A stretch of 13,528 nt of DNA from Syntrophomonadaceae bacterium (GTDB taxonomy: Bacteria > Bacillota > Dethiobacteria > DTU022): the NCBI GenBank assembly GCA_003553895.1, contig PWFM01000067.1, positions 1-13,528 of the forward strand, written 5' to 3'. Below are positions 7,036 to 13,528 of this stretch, in pieces. The notes beneath the pieces are model-generated. The model saw only the letters and a program-made list of their open reading frames with translations. It searched no databases and had not been told where the DNA came from. Within the stretch, counting starts at the first letter, position 1, and each line of letters begins with the position of its first letter. The position numbers were made by a program, and so were the translations under genes.

Positions 7036-8748
7036 TCAACCGGCAGATTGCTCCTTAAAGCGGCGGGCCCTCTCCAGGACACTGTCAACATGCTTAAGGC
7101 TGACCTGGTCAATTCCGGCCCCATCAAGCATCCGGGCCAGTTCTTCCCGCCTTTGCCCGTCATCAAGCAGGGCCGCCCTGGTCAGAGTTCTTTCATCAAC
7201 CGTCTCCTTGAAAAGGCTGAAGTGATAATCGGCCATGGCGGCAATTTGCGGGCTGTGGGTGACACATAGAACCTGGTGGTGGCCGGAAAGATGGGCCAGC
7301 TTTTCCGCTACTGCCTGCACGGTAACACCGCCGATACCGGCATCGACTTCGTCAAAAACCAGGGTAGGCACAAGGTCCTGCCTGGCCAGGATTGTCTTCA
7401 GGGCCAGCATCACCCTGGAAACTTCTCCGCCGGATATAATCTTGGTCAGGGGCTTGACCTCTTCGCCCCTGTTGGCGCTGAACATAAATTCGACCTGGTC
7501 CGTTCCCCTGGCGCTCAGGCTGCTTTTTTCAAAAAACCTGACCGCAAAGCGGGCATTGGGCAGGGCCAGTTCTTGCAGGCATTCCTCGAGCAGGGCTTCG
7601 AGGTTACCAGCAGTTTCCCGGCGCAGCCGGTGCAGGTGGCTGCTTTCTTCAATGATCTGGTTTTCCAGTTCTTTAATTTCCTGCTCCAGCCTGGAAGCAG
7701 TTTCTTCGCTGTTCCGCAAACGCTCCATTTCCGCTTCCGTCCGGGCGGCAAAATCTAAAATATCTTCAATTGTGGCCCCGTATTTGCGTTTTAAGTCCCG
7801 GACCAGGTTCTGGCGCTCCTGGATCATTTGCAGTTCGGCCGGATCGAATTCAAAGCGGGACTGGTAATCGCGCAATTCATGAGATGCTTCTTCCAGCTGG
7901 GCCGCAGCGCTTTCCACCAGTTCGGCAAGCGGGCTCAAGTTTTGATCAATGCCTGCCGCTTCGCCAAGCAAATGCCTGGCCCGGTTAAGGCGGTCAACTA
8001 CAGCCTCAACCCTCTCCTCATTGCTGCCGGAGTATAGATCGGCATATGCTTCGGAGGCCAGGTTAAAGAGCTTTTCGGCATTGGCAAGCACCTTTTCCCG
8101 GGCAGCCAGCTCTTCATCTTCGCCGGGCTGCAGTTCGGCATTATTGATCTCGTTCAGTTGATATTCATAAACATCAAGGCGCCTTTCTCTTTCAGCGCTG
8201 CTGCTGCCAAGGGCGGCAAGCTGTTGCTGCAGTTCGTGTCTTTCGCGGTAGAGTTCCTCCACCCGGCGCCGGGAAGCGTTAAGTTCTTCGCCGCCAAAGG
8301 CATCAAGCAGTTCCAGGTGCTCTTCCGGGCGCAGCAGGGATTGATGCTGGTGCTGACCATGCAAGTCAACCAGGTATTTGCCCATCTCCTTTAAAAAGGA
8401 CACCGGGACTGCCCGTCCGTTTACCCGCGCCACACTGCGTCCGCTGCTCTGGACCTCCCGGCCTACAATCAGCTCCTCAGAGTTTTCAATCCCGGCCTGC
8501 TCAAGGAGGGCCTCAATTTTTTCCCGGCTCTCCCCGGCGCAGCTAACCACACCTTCCACATGAGCATTCTTTTCACCCTGGCGTATTTGTTCTACGGTGG
8601 CCCGTGCGCCGAGCAAAAGATTAATAGCCCCGATCACTATAGATTTACCGGCTCCGGTTTCTCCGCTTAAAACATTTAAACCGGGGCTGAAGTTAAAGCT
8701 GAGATCTTCTATCAATGCGAAGTTAGAAACCCGCAGCTCTATAAGCAT
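7036..8748 (-). CDS. recN: DNA repair ATPase RecN
   Basis: RecN is an SMC-like ATPase that acts early in double-strand break repair in the cytoplasm and on the nucleoid. This 570-residue protein is of normal length. Walker A GETGAGKS is at 29-36, close to the N-terminus (MLIELRVSNFALIEDLSFNF). A long Glu/Arg-rich coiled-coil middle spans about 150-370. The ABC signature ISGGEVSRVMLALK is at about 436-449 and Walker B LVFDEVDAGIGG at about 461-472, followed by VTHSPQIAAMAD. I chose the ATG at 8748, 9 nt after AAGGAGG (8758-8764). The TTG immediately before it, at 8751, is also possible with 6-nt spacing. It follows nadK directly. In many Firmicutes argR lies just upstream of recN; here only about 20 bp separate nadK and recN, so argR is absent from this position. 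Confidence 0.96.
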   Translation of the reverse strand: MLIELRVSNFALIEDLSFNFSPGLNVLSGETGAGKSIVIGAINLLLGARATVEQIRQGEKNAHVEGVVSCAGESREKIEALLEQAGIENSEELIVGREVQSSGRSVARVNGRAVPVSFLKEMGKYLVDLHGQHQHQSLLRPEEHLELLDAFGGEELNASRRRVEELYRERHELQQQLAALGSSSAERERRLDVYEYQLNEINNAELQPGEDEELAAREKVLANAEKLFNLASEAYADLYSGSNEERVEAVVDRLNRARHLLGEAAGIDQNLSPLAELVESAAAQLEEASHELRDYQSRFEFDPAELQMIQERQNLVRDLKRKYGATIEDILDFAARTEAEMERLRNSEETASRLEQEIKELENQIIEESSHLHRLRRETAGNLEALLEECLQELALPNARFAVRFFEKSSLSARGTDQVEFMFSANRGEEVKPLTKIISGGEVSRVMLALKTILARQDLVPTLVFDEVDAGIGGVTVQAVAEKLAHLSGHHQVLCVTHSPQIAAMADYHFSLFKETVDERTLTRAALLDDGQRREELARMLDGAGIDQVSLKHVDSVLERARRFKEQSAG

Positions 8749-8768
8749 CAAGCTGTTCCTCCTTAAAA

Positions 8769-9620
8769 TTATGCCTTCAACTTTTGATGCAGTAACCGGT
8801 AAAAGGAGTTTTCATGGAAACAAACCAGTTTTACTTTTTGTTTTGCCCGGCAAACCAGGATCCGGTCGTCATCTTCCAGGGCGAAACGGACCTGGCCGTC
8901 TACGGTTAAAACTACCTGGACCTGGCGGGAATCTACCTTTAAACTGGTTGTATCCGAACTGTCTACTATAACCGAGCGGTTGTAGAGGCTGTGGGGGCAG
9001 ATTGGCGTAATAATAAAAAGCTCCATGGCCGGGTTGACTATCGGCCCGCCCGCAGACAGGGAGTAGGCCGTCGAGCCCGTCGGGGTGGCAATAATAATGC
9101 CGTCTCCGGAGTAACTTTCCATAAAATCATTGTTGATAAAAGCATCTACTTTAATGTTGCGGGAAAAAGGCCCGCGGGCCACAACAATATCGTTTAAGGC
9201 CAGGTAATAGCCCAGTTCCTCATCGCCGCGGTAAAGACGGGCTTCAAGCATCATCCGCTCCTGGAAATCATACTGCCCGCCGGCAATATACTGCAGGAAG
9301 CGTTCCATTTGCTCCACTTCGATTTCGGCCAGGAAGCCTTTATGGCCCAGGTTAATCCCCAGGACCGGGACATCCCAGTCGGCCATATCCCGGGCTACCC
9401 TGAGGATGGTCCCGTCCCCGCCGACGACGATAATCATTTCCAGCTTGCTGTAAAGATCGGAGAGCTGTTCGGCAAGAGAAACGCTGCTGTAAAAATCAGC
9501 CTGATCGCTTCCTACCACCTGCAGAGGAATCCGGCGCGGCTCGAAAAATTCTTTTATTTTATCTACCACCAGGGTGGTGTTGTTTTTATGCCAGTTAGGG
9601 ATGATGCCGATCTCTTTCAT
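8769..9620 (-). CDS. nadK: NAD kinase
   Basis: It phosphorylates NAD+ to NADP+, using ATP or polyphosphate. The diagnostic GGDGT motif is at 67-71 (IIVVGGDGTILR). Next come the LGINLGHKGFLAE segment (87-99), the N143-D144 pair that binds the nicotinamide ribose or adenine side, and the long signature DGIIIATPTGSTAYSLSAGG at 173-192. Its 283 residues are typical. The ATG at 9620 is the only in-frame start; the AGGAGG ahead of it is rather distant (about 12 nt). It sits 100 bp after tlyA, a gap that holds a hairpin just 5' of the ribosome binding site. The tlyA-nadK-recN order is common in Clostridia. The nearby Nudix ADP-ribose hydrolase also acts on NAD-derived metabolites, but a functional link is only a guess. 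Confidence 0.96.
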   Translation of the reverse strand: MKEIGIIPNWHKNNTTLVVDKIKEFFEPRRIPLQVVGSDQADFYSSVSLAEQLSDLYSKLEMIIVVGGDGTILRVARDMADWDVPVLGINLGHKGFLAEIEVEQMERFLQYIAGGQYDFQERMMLEARLYRGDEELGYYLALNDIVVARGPFSRNIKVDAFINNDFMESYSGDGIIIATPTGSTAYSLSAGGPIVNPAMELFIITPICPHSLYNRSVIVDSSDTTSLKVDSRQVQVVLTVDGQVRFALEDDDRILVCRAKQKVKLVCFHENSFYRLLHQKLKA

Positions 9621-9641
9621 GCGGTTGTTTAGCCTCCTTTA

Positions 9642-9665
9642 TAACAAACCGGGGCCTGTTTGTCA
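9642..9665 (-). promoter_or_regulatory. Hairpin immediately upstream of the nadK ribosome binding site
   Basis: On the minus strand TGACAAAC and GTTTGTTA form an 8-bp stem (one G-U pair) around an 8-nt GC-rich loop (AGGCCCCG). AAAGGAGG follows within about 3 nt. There is no T-tract, so it is not an intrinsic terminator. It could modulate translation or mRNA processing in the longest gap of the dxs-tlyA-nadK-recN block. Confidence 0.4.
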
Positions 9666-9720
9666 TAAAATTCTTCGCGCCGGACTTAATATCCTTCCAA
9701 ATCTTAATTGTTCTTGCCGG

Positions 9721-10557
9721 TCAATCACTTTCTTTGCCAAGCTCTAAATGAGCTTTTTCAACGGTCTTTAAAACCGCCTCGGGATAATCATTGCGACAGG
9801 AACAGGTCCCATCCTGGCGGCCGGTGAAATAAACAAAATACTCCAGGTTACCCTTGGGGCCGGGAAACCTGGAAAATGTTATGCCCTGGCAGCAATAACC
9901 GATGGCGCAGGCTTTTTCTATAATTTCCCTTAAAACACGGCCATGTAAATCCGGATCTCTGATCACGCCTTTACCCCTGCCCGCATCAACCCGGCCCACT
10001 TCAAATTGCGGCTTTACCAGGGCCAACAGGCGCGGTATATTTAACTCAACCAGGACAGGCAGGACTTTTGCCAGCGATATAAAGGAAACGTCAACAACGG
10101 CCAGGTCGAGTTTATCCTTTATGGCGTCCGGTTTTAAGGACCGGATATTGACGCGTTCCATCACCACCACGGCGGGGTTAAGGCGGAGGCTGTAATCAAG
10201 CTGGCCGTAACCGACATCGAGGGCATAAACCCGGCGGGCTCCTTTTTGCAGGAGGCAGTCGGTAAAACCGCCGGTAGAAGCGCCGACATCGAGGACAACC
10301 AGATCTGAAACATCTAAGGATAACTCCTGGAGCGCTCTTTCCAGTTTCAGGCCGCCCCGGCTTACGTAAGGATTATCCGGTTCAAGAAGCTTTATCTCTG
10401 AACGCTCGTCCACCCGGGTGCCCGGCTTGTCGCATACCCTGCCGTTAACAAGCACTTTTCCGGCCATGATTTCCGACTGCACCCGGCTGCGGCTTAAATC
10501 GGGCCGTTTTTTTTGCAAAAGCTGGTCCAGGCGATCTTTTTTGCCCCCGTTTTTCAA
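9721..10557 (-). CDS. tlyA: TlyA family rRNA 2'-O-ribose methyltransferase
   Basis: This is an S-adenosylmethionine-dependent enzyme that, in characterised homologues, 2'-O-methylates C1920 of 23S rRNA and in some species C1409 of 16S rRNA. It combines an N-terminal S4 RNA-binding domain (about 8-65: RLDQLLQKKRPDLSRSRVQ) with an FtsJ-like Rossmann fold. The AdoMet motif VLDVGASTGGFTD is at 88-100, and the expected catalytic residues are K71 in SRGGLKLE, D156 in VVDVSFISL and K182 in LVKPQFEVGR. Its 278 residues are normal. The start is TTG at 10557, two bases after the dxs stop, with AAGGGG about 5 nt upstream, so it is tightly coupled to dxs. Homologues are sometimes labelled hemolysin A; the methyltransferase reading is better supported. 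Confidence 0.94.
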   Translation of the reverse strand: MKNGGKKDRLDQLLQKKRPDLSRSRVQSEIMAGKVLVNGRVCDKPGTRVDERSEIKLLEPDNPYVSRGGLKLERALQELSLDVSDLVVLDVGASTGGFTDCLLQKGARRVYALDVGYGQLDYSLRLNPAVVVMERVNIRSLKPDAIKDKLDLAVVDVSFISLAKVLPVLVELNIPRLLALVKPQFEVGRVDAGRGKGVIRDPDLHGRVLREIIEKACAIGYCCQGITFSRFPGPKGNLEYFVYFTGRQDGTCSCRNDYPEAVLKTVEKAHLELGKESD

Positions 10558-10559
10558 CT

Positions 10560-12443
10560 TTACCCCTTCACGGCCCTGTGGCCGATAAAGGCCAGGGCTT
10601 CTTTGTAAATACCATCGGCATCAAGATTGAAATGTGACAGCAGCCTGCCCCGGGACCCGTGTTCGACAAAATGGTCATCTATGCCGATTCTTTTAAGTGG
10701 GATAAGCTGACCTTTCTGTTCAAACAGTTCCAAAACGGCGCTGCCGAAACCGCCGGGAAGGACATTTTCTTCAACCGTAATGACCCGGCCGCATTTGGCG
10801 CTCCATGCGCTGATTAATTGTTGATCCAGGGGTTTGACAAAACGGGCATTGATCACCGCCGCTTCCAGTCCCTGCCGGGCCAGTTTGTCGGCTGCCAGCA
10901 GAGCCTGGTTGACCGTTGTGCCGACGGCCAGGATTAACAGGTCCCTTCCTTCGCGGAGCAGTTCGCCCCGGCCCCAGGGTATAAGATGCGGTTCTTCGAG
11001 ATCGACGCCCTCCACCTTGTCGCGGGGATAGCGCAGGGCCACCGGGCCATCCGGGTAATTTAAAGCGGTATAGAGCATATGCTGGAGTTCATTTTCATTG
11101 GCCGGAGCCATGATCGACATATTGGGAATATTCCGCAGAAAACTGAGATCAAAAAGGCCCTGGTGGGTTTCTCCGTCTTCACCGGTAATGCCGGCCCGGT
11201 CGACGGCAAAAACAACGGGCAGGTTTTGCATGCACACATCATGCAAAATCTGATCGTAAGCCCTCTGTAAAAAGGTGCTGTAAATGGCCACCACCGGCTG
11301 CATACCCCCGGCAGCCAGGGCTCCGGACATGGTAACCGCATGCTGTTCCGCTATGCCCACGTCATAAAAACGCTCCGGGAATTCCCGGGCAAAATTCCGC
11401 AGGCCGGTGCCGGAAGTCATGGCGGCTGTAACTGCCGTAATCCTGGGGTTGTCGCGGCTCATTCGGACCAGGGTTTGACCGAAAATTTCCGTGTATGAAG
11501 CGCTCTTCTTTTTTTTGGCCAGGCCGTTGTTTAAATCAAAGGGGCCAATGCCATGAAAAACTTCCGGAGACTGTTCAGCATAATGATAGCCCTTGCCCTT
11601 TTCCGTAACGACGTGAATCATGACCGGTCCTTTCATCTGGTTGGCGTGCTTCAAAGCATTCTTAATGGCCCCGATATTATGGCCGTCGATGGGGCCAAAA
11701 TAAGTGAAGCCGAGCTCTTCAAAAATCATGCCGGGCACGATCAGGTATTTTAAGCCACCCTTAATTCTCTCGGCATAATCCAGAGTTTTTTGGCCTATGG
11801 TCGGAATCCTGCCCACAAAGCTTTCGAAATCATCTTTAAGTCTGGAATATTTGGGATCGGAACGGATCCGGCCCAGGTAGGCGGAAAGGCTGCCCACATT
11901 TGAACCGATCGACATTTTATTATCATTCAAGACCACCGTCATGTCGGCCTTGATATGGCCGGCATGGTTCAGGGCTTCAAAAGACATCCCCCCGGTCAGG
12001 GCGCCGTCCCCGATGACGGCAATAACCTTGTAATCGTCATTGTTATAGTCCCGGGCCTGGGCCAAACCCAGGGCGGCAGAAATAGAGGTGCTGCTGTGGC
12101 CGGTCAGGAAAGGATCGTGCTCGCTTTCGGCAGGCTTGGGAAACCCGCACAACCCGTCAAACTGGCGCAGGGTGGGAAATAGTTCCCACCGGCCGGTTAG
12201 CAATTTATGGGGATAACTCTGGTGGCCCACATCCCAAATAATCCGATCGATGGGGCTGTTGTAGGTGCTGTGCAGAGCCAGGGCCAGTTCCACCACACCG
12301 AGGCTGGCCGCCAGATGTCCGCCGTTATCGGCCACGGTCCTGATCATGTATTCCCGTATTTCAGAAGCTGCTGCGTCCAGCTCTTTTCCGGTCAGGTTTT
12401 TTAGATCTTCAGGCAGGTTTATATTACCCAGCACACCGTCCAT
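10560..12443 (-). CDS. dxs: 1-deoxy-D-xylulose-5-phosphate synthase
   Basis: It condenses pyruvate and glyceraldehyde 3-phosphate in the first committed step of the MEP isoprenoid pathway. The thiamine diphosphate site is visible: GDGALTGGMSFEALNHAG followed by LNDNKMSI (about 145-180). Earlier are the DVGHQSYPHKLLTGR and GHSSTSIS segments. The catalytic glutamate lies in DVGIAEQHAVTMSGALA (about 360-376), with DRAGITGEDGETHQG and a C-terminal transketolase domain after it. I chose the ATG at 12443 (627 aa), which lies 6 nt after AGAGGTG. A GTG at 12452 would overlap the oapA stop by 4 bases but lacks its own binding site. In related Firmicutes dxs lies downstream of xseA, xseB and ispA; here OLE RNA and oapA separate it from whatever is upstream of the window. 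Confidence 0.97.
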   Translation of the reverse strand: MDGVLGNINLPEDLKNLTGKELDAAASEIREYMIRTVADNGGHLAASLGVVELALALHSTYNSPIDRIIWDVGHQSYPHKLLTGRWELFPTLRQFDGLCGFPKPAESEHDPFLTGHSSTSISAALGLAQARDYNNDDYKVIAVIGDGALTGGMSFEALNHAGHIKADMTVVLNDNKMSIGSNVGSLSAYLGRIRSDPKYSRLKDDFESFVGRIPTIGQKTLDYAERIKGGLKYLIVPGMIFEELGFTYFGPIDGHNIGAIKNALKHANQMKGPVMIHVVTEKGKGYHYAEQSPEVFHGIGPFDLNNGLAKKKKSASYTEIFGQTLVRMSRDNPRITAVTAAMTSGTGLRNFAREFPERFYDVGIAEQHAVTMSGALAAGGMQPVVAIYSTFLQRAYDQILHDVCMQNLPVVFAVDRAGITGEDGETHQGLFDLSFLRNIPNMSIMAPANENELQHMLYTALNYPDGPVALRYPRDKVEGVDLEEPHLIPWGRGELLREGRDLLILAVGTTVNQALLAADKLARQGLEAAVINARFVKPLDQQLISAWSAKCGRVITVEENVLPGGFGSAVLELFEQKGQLIPLKRIGIDDHFVEHGSRGRLLSHFNLDADGIYKEALAFIGHRAVKG

Positions 12444-12448
12444 CAAAC

Positions 12449-13030
12449 TCACCTCTGGTTAACGCCGCCTCTATGAAACCAGTTCAGCGGCCGTTGCAGT
12501 TTCGTAATCAGCAGACCGACAAGCATAATTACTTCGGTCGAATAATTGATGGCAATTATTTTCCCCCAGGCTTTACCGCCCACAGTAAGGGCGGCAATAA
12601 GTGCGGTCAGCAGGATCGCTATATAAAACTCAACCTGGTCATAGGAAAGGGCCACTACCAGCTTGAGCACAATAACGGTAACCAGGGTCCCGCTGATTAT
12701 TCCGCTGATATCACCGCCAACATCGTTACAAAAAGTAGCCACTTTTTCAGCATTTTTAACCAGGCTGACACCGCATCTGGCCCCGTCGACCCTGCGGGCT
12801 GCCTTGGCATTTAACGGGCCGATGTCGGCTGCTGCTGCCGCCGTCCCGATCAAGTCGAATATAATGCCCAGCAATACTACCAGCAGCAGGATCAAAAACG
12901 ACAGGACAATAGATTGCAGCTGGTTCAAAAAATAATGCGTCACAAAGCTAAGGGCTATGGCCAGGAAGAAAGTCCACACTGATATAACAAAAATCCAGCG
13001 AATTCGCTCACGGTTTTTTTGATTCGACAA
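12449..13030 (-). CDS. oapA: OLE RNA-associated membrane protein OapA
   Basis: This 193-residue integral membrane protein is the characteristic partner of OLE RNA, which it binds and holds at the membrane. I identify it by position (directly 3' of a large structured RNA and directly 5' of dxs), by size, and by layout. Hydrophobic segments lie at about 12-35, 40-68, 108-128, 133-154 and 163-178. Between segments 2 and 3 is a polar, basic loop (NAKAARRVDGARCGVSLVKNAEK, about 74-96) followed by NDVGGDISGIISG at 102-114. The aspartates D103 and D107 form a DxxxD pair that appears to match the one whose mutation (D100/D104 in Bacillus halodurans) disrupts OLE function. The start is TTG at 13030, 7 nt after AAAGGTG; the upstream frame closes at a TGA at 13037-13039, and the nearby ATG and GTG are out of frame. 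The stop overlaps the dxs ribosome binding site. Confidence 0.88.
   Translation of the reverse strand: MSNQKNRERIRWIFVISVWTFFLAIALSFVTHYFLNQLQSIVLSFLILLLVVLLGIIFDLIGTAAAAADIGPLNAKAARRVDGARCGVSLVKNAEKVATFCNDVGGDISGIISGTLVTVIVLKLVVALSYDQVEFYIAILLTALIAALTVGGKAWGKIIAINYSTEVIMLVGLLITKLQRPLNWFHRGGVNQR
12450..12456 (-). promoter_or_regulatory. Ribosome binding site of dxs, overlapping the oapA stop
   Basis: AGAGGTG on the minus strand is 6 nt before the ATG at 12443. It contains the GTG that would be the alternative start, and it overlaps the TGA of oapA (12449-12451). This implies translational coupling of oapA and dxs and favours the ATG. Confidence 0.65.
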
Positions 13031-13037
13031 TAGCCAT

Positions 13038-13044
13038 CACCTTT
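13038..13044 (-). promoter_or_regulatory. Ribosome binding site of oapA
   Basis: AAAGGTG on the minus strand, 7 nt before the TTG at 13030. Its first bases are the end of a 12-nt perfect palindrome (13041-13052, CTTTGTACAAAG). The last pairing segment of the OLE RNA ends 13 nt upstream of it. Confidence 0.6.
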
Positions 13045-13054
13045 GTACAAAGAA

Positions 13055-13528
13055 ACATAAGTGGTAGTAAACCAGATAAACTTTGCGGCTTAGGTCCAGC
13101 AGGTTTTCCCGGATAGTCACCCGCAGTTGCCTGGCGGGCAGTTCCCTTTTAAGACTATCCCCGTCGTGTTGCCACAAACGGAGCTGGATTACCACTTAGC
13201 TCACACTTTAATCCCTGGTTTACCTCTCTTGCGAGAGCAGTCTAGGAGATTTCCTCACTGGCGCCTGATCTTTCCTAGCCTCTTTTGCAGAAAGGGTTTC
13301 AGGGTTTGACCTCTCCTCCACCCTTTCCACTCAAGGCAGGCTACACTGCACACAGCTTCTTACCGCATACAGGTTCTTCCCAAGCCGTAACCTTTTGTTT
13401 TTCAACAATCCGCCACGGACATTGGGTCTCCACGAAGGCAGGGTCAACGCCTACATGCCTTTGTAGATCGCCCCGTCCTTCTTAACTCCCAGCAGCAGCT
13501 CCCGACTGGGCTTCGGCAGCCACCACCA
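13055..13528 (-). ncRNA. ole: OLE RNA (ornate, large, extremophilic RNA), 5' end beyond window
   Basis: Almost 500 bases without a credible gene lie directly upstream of oapA, where OLE RNA (about 600 nt) is found in other Firmicutes, normally following ispA. On the minus strand the stretch is packed with perfect stems. In transcript order (plus-strand coordinates) these are CTACA/TGTAG (13451-13466), a bulged stem of about 9 bp (13403-13424), GAAAGGGT/ACCCTTTC (13320-13327 with 13290-13297), CTAGGA/TCCTAG (13273-13278 with 13242-13247), CTCTC-GCAA-GAGAG with a GNRA tetraloop (13224-13237), and GGATAGTC/GACTATCC (13153-13160 with 13111-13118) enclosing CCCGC/GCGGG. OLE RNA binds OapA and other Oap proteins in a membrane complex tied to cold, alcohol and Mg2+ stress. 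The identification rests on context, length and structure, not on a covariance search. The 3' boundary is approximate, and roughly the first 130 nt should lie outside the window. Confidence 0.85.
13058..13223 (-). other. Candidate pseudoknot at the 3' end of the OLE RNA
   Basis: In transcript order, segment A is GUAAACCAG (plus 13215-13223) and segment B is UAAGUGGUA (13190-13198). A' is CUGGUUUAC (13067-13075) and B' is UACCACUUA (13058-13066). A pairs perfectly with A' (9 bp) and B with B' (9 bp). A' and B' are directly adjacent, so one 18-nt run can bind two upstream segments. The order A-B-A'-B' means the helices cross. The 114-nt insert between B and A' holds the GGATAGTC/GACTATCC stem. 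A local GGAUUA/UAAUCC stem (13209-13214 with 13186-13191) would compete with part of B. The complementarity is seen directly; that both helices form together is inference. Confidence 0.55.

Noticed and set aside
7014..7166. N-terminal extension of the sigma-54 activator starting at 7166
   Set aside because: It overlaps the recN coding region in another frame, has no binding site, and GGAGG sits just before the ATG pair at 7016/7013.
7235..7867. A 210-codon plus-strand open frame
   Set aside because: It is antisense to recN, Ser/Arg-rich with no domain, and has no ribosome binding site; recN on the other strand is unambiguous.
12443..12452. GTG start for dxs with a 4-base overlap with oapA
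   Set aside because: The overlap is attractive, but this GTG is part of the Shine-Dalgarno for the ATG at 12443 and has no site of its own; kept only as an alternative.
13127..13485. Two overlapping plus-strand open frames (13127-13309 and 13285-13485)
   Set aside because: They are short, lack ribosome binding sites, have low-complexity Pro/Ser/Arg-rich translations and lie antisense to the stem-rich region assigned to OLE RNA.
13055..13528. Group II intron, riboswitch or rRNA fragment as explanations of the structured right end
   Set aside because: No domain V-like hairpin, reverse transcriptase or rRNA signature is seen, and the position next to OapA and dxs points to OLE RNA.

Overview
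This window comes from a low-to-mid GC Gram-positive bacterium, most likely an anaerobic member of the Clostridia (Peptococcaceae, Syntrophomonadaceae or Moorella-like). The evidence is the gene order dxs-tlyA-nadK-recN, strong GGAGG ribosome binding sites with frequent TTG and GTG starts, and a gene pair (OLE RNA plus OapA) known mainly from extremophilic or anaerobic Firmicutes. Every supported gene lies on the minus strand. Gaps are short and I see no intrinsic terminator, so the window reads as one long transcription unit running from 13528 down to 1.

Transcription order: (1) About 475 nt of dense, structured non-coding sequence at the right edge (13055-13528, 5' end outside the window), which I interpret as the 3' three quarters of an OLE (ornate, large, extremophilic) RNA. 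(2) A small multi-pass membrane protein, OapA, the OLE-associated protein. (3) dxs (first step of the MEP isoprenoid pathway), tlyA (rRNA 2'-O-methyltransferase), nadK (NAD kinase) and recN (DNA repair ATPase). (4) A sigma-54-dependent activator with CBS and PAS sensor domains. (5) A Nudix ADP-ribose pyrophosphatase, a XerC/D-type tyrosine recombinase, a three-part DHH phosphoesterase/CBS/tRNA nucleotidyltransferase fusion, and the N-terminal part of an M50 site-2-type metalloprotease cut by the left edge.

The most noteworthy content is the OLE-OapA module. OLE RNA is one of the largest highly structured bacterial non-coding RNAs. It binds OapA at the membrane and has been linked to stress tolerance (cold, alcohol, Mg2+). 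In this copy I see a set of perfect hairpins and a candidate pseudoknot. In it, an 18-nt run close to the 3' end can pair with two separate upstream 9-nt segments. The RNA ends just ahead of the oapA ribosome binding site.

The rest is largely housekeeping. Points of interest are the lack of argR between nadK and recN, the absence of spoIVB/spo0A after recN (a sigma-54 activator sits there instead), and a degenerate DHHA1 signature in the DHH/CBS/nucleotidyltransferase fusion.
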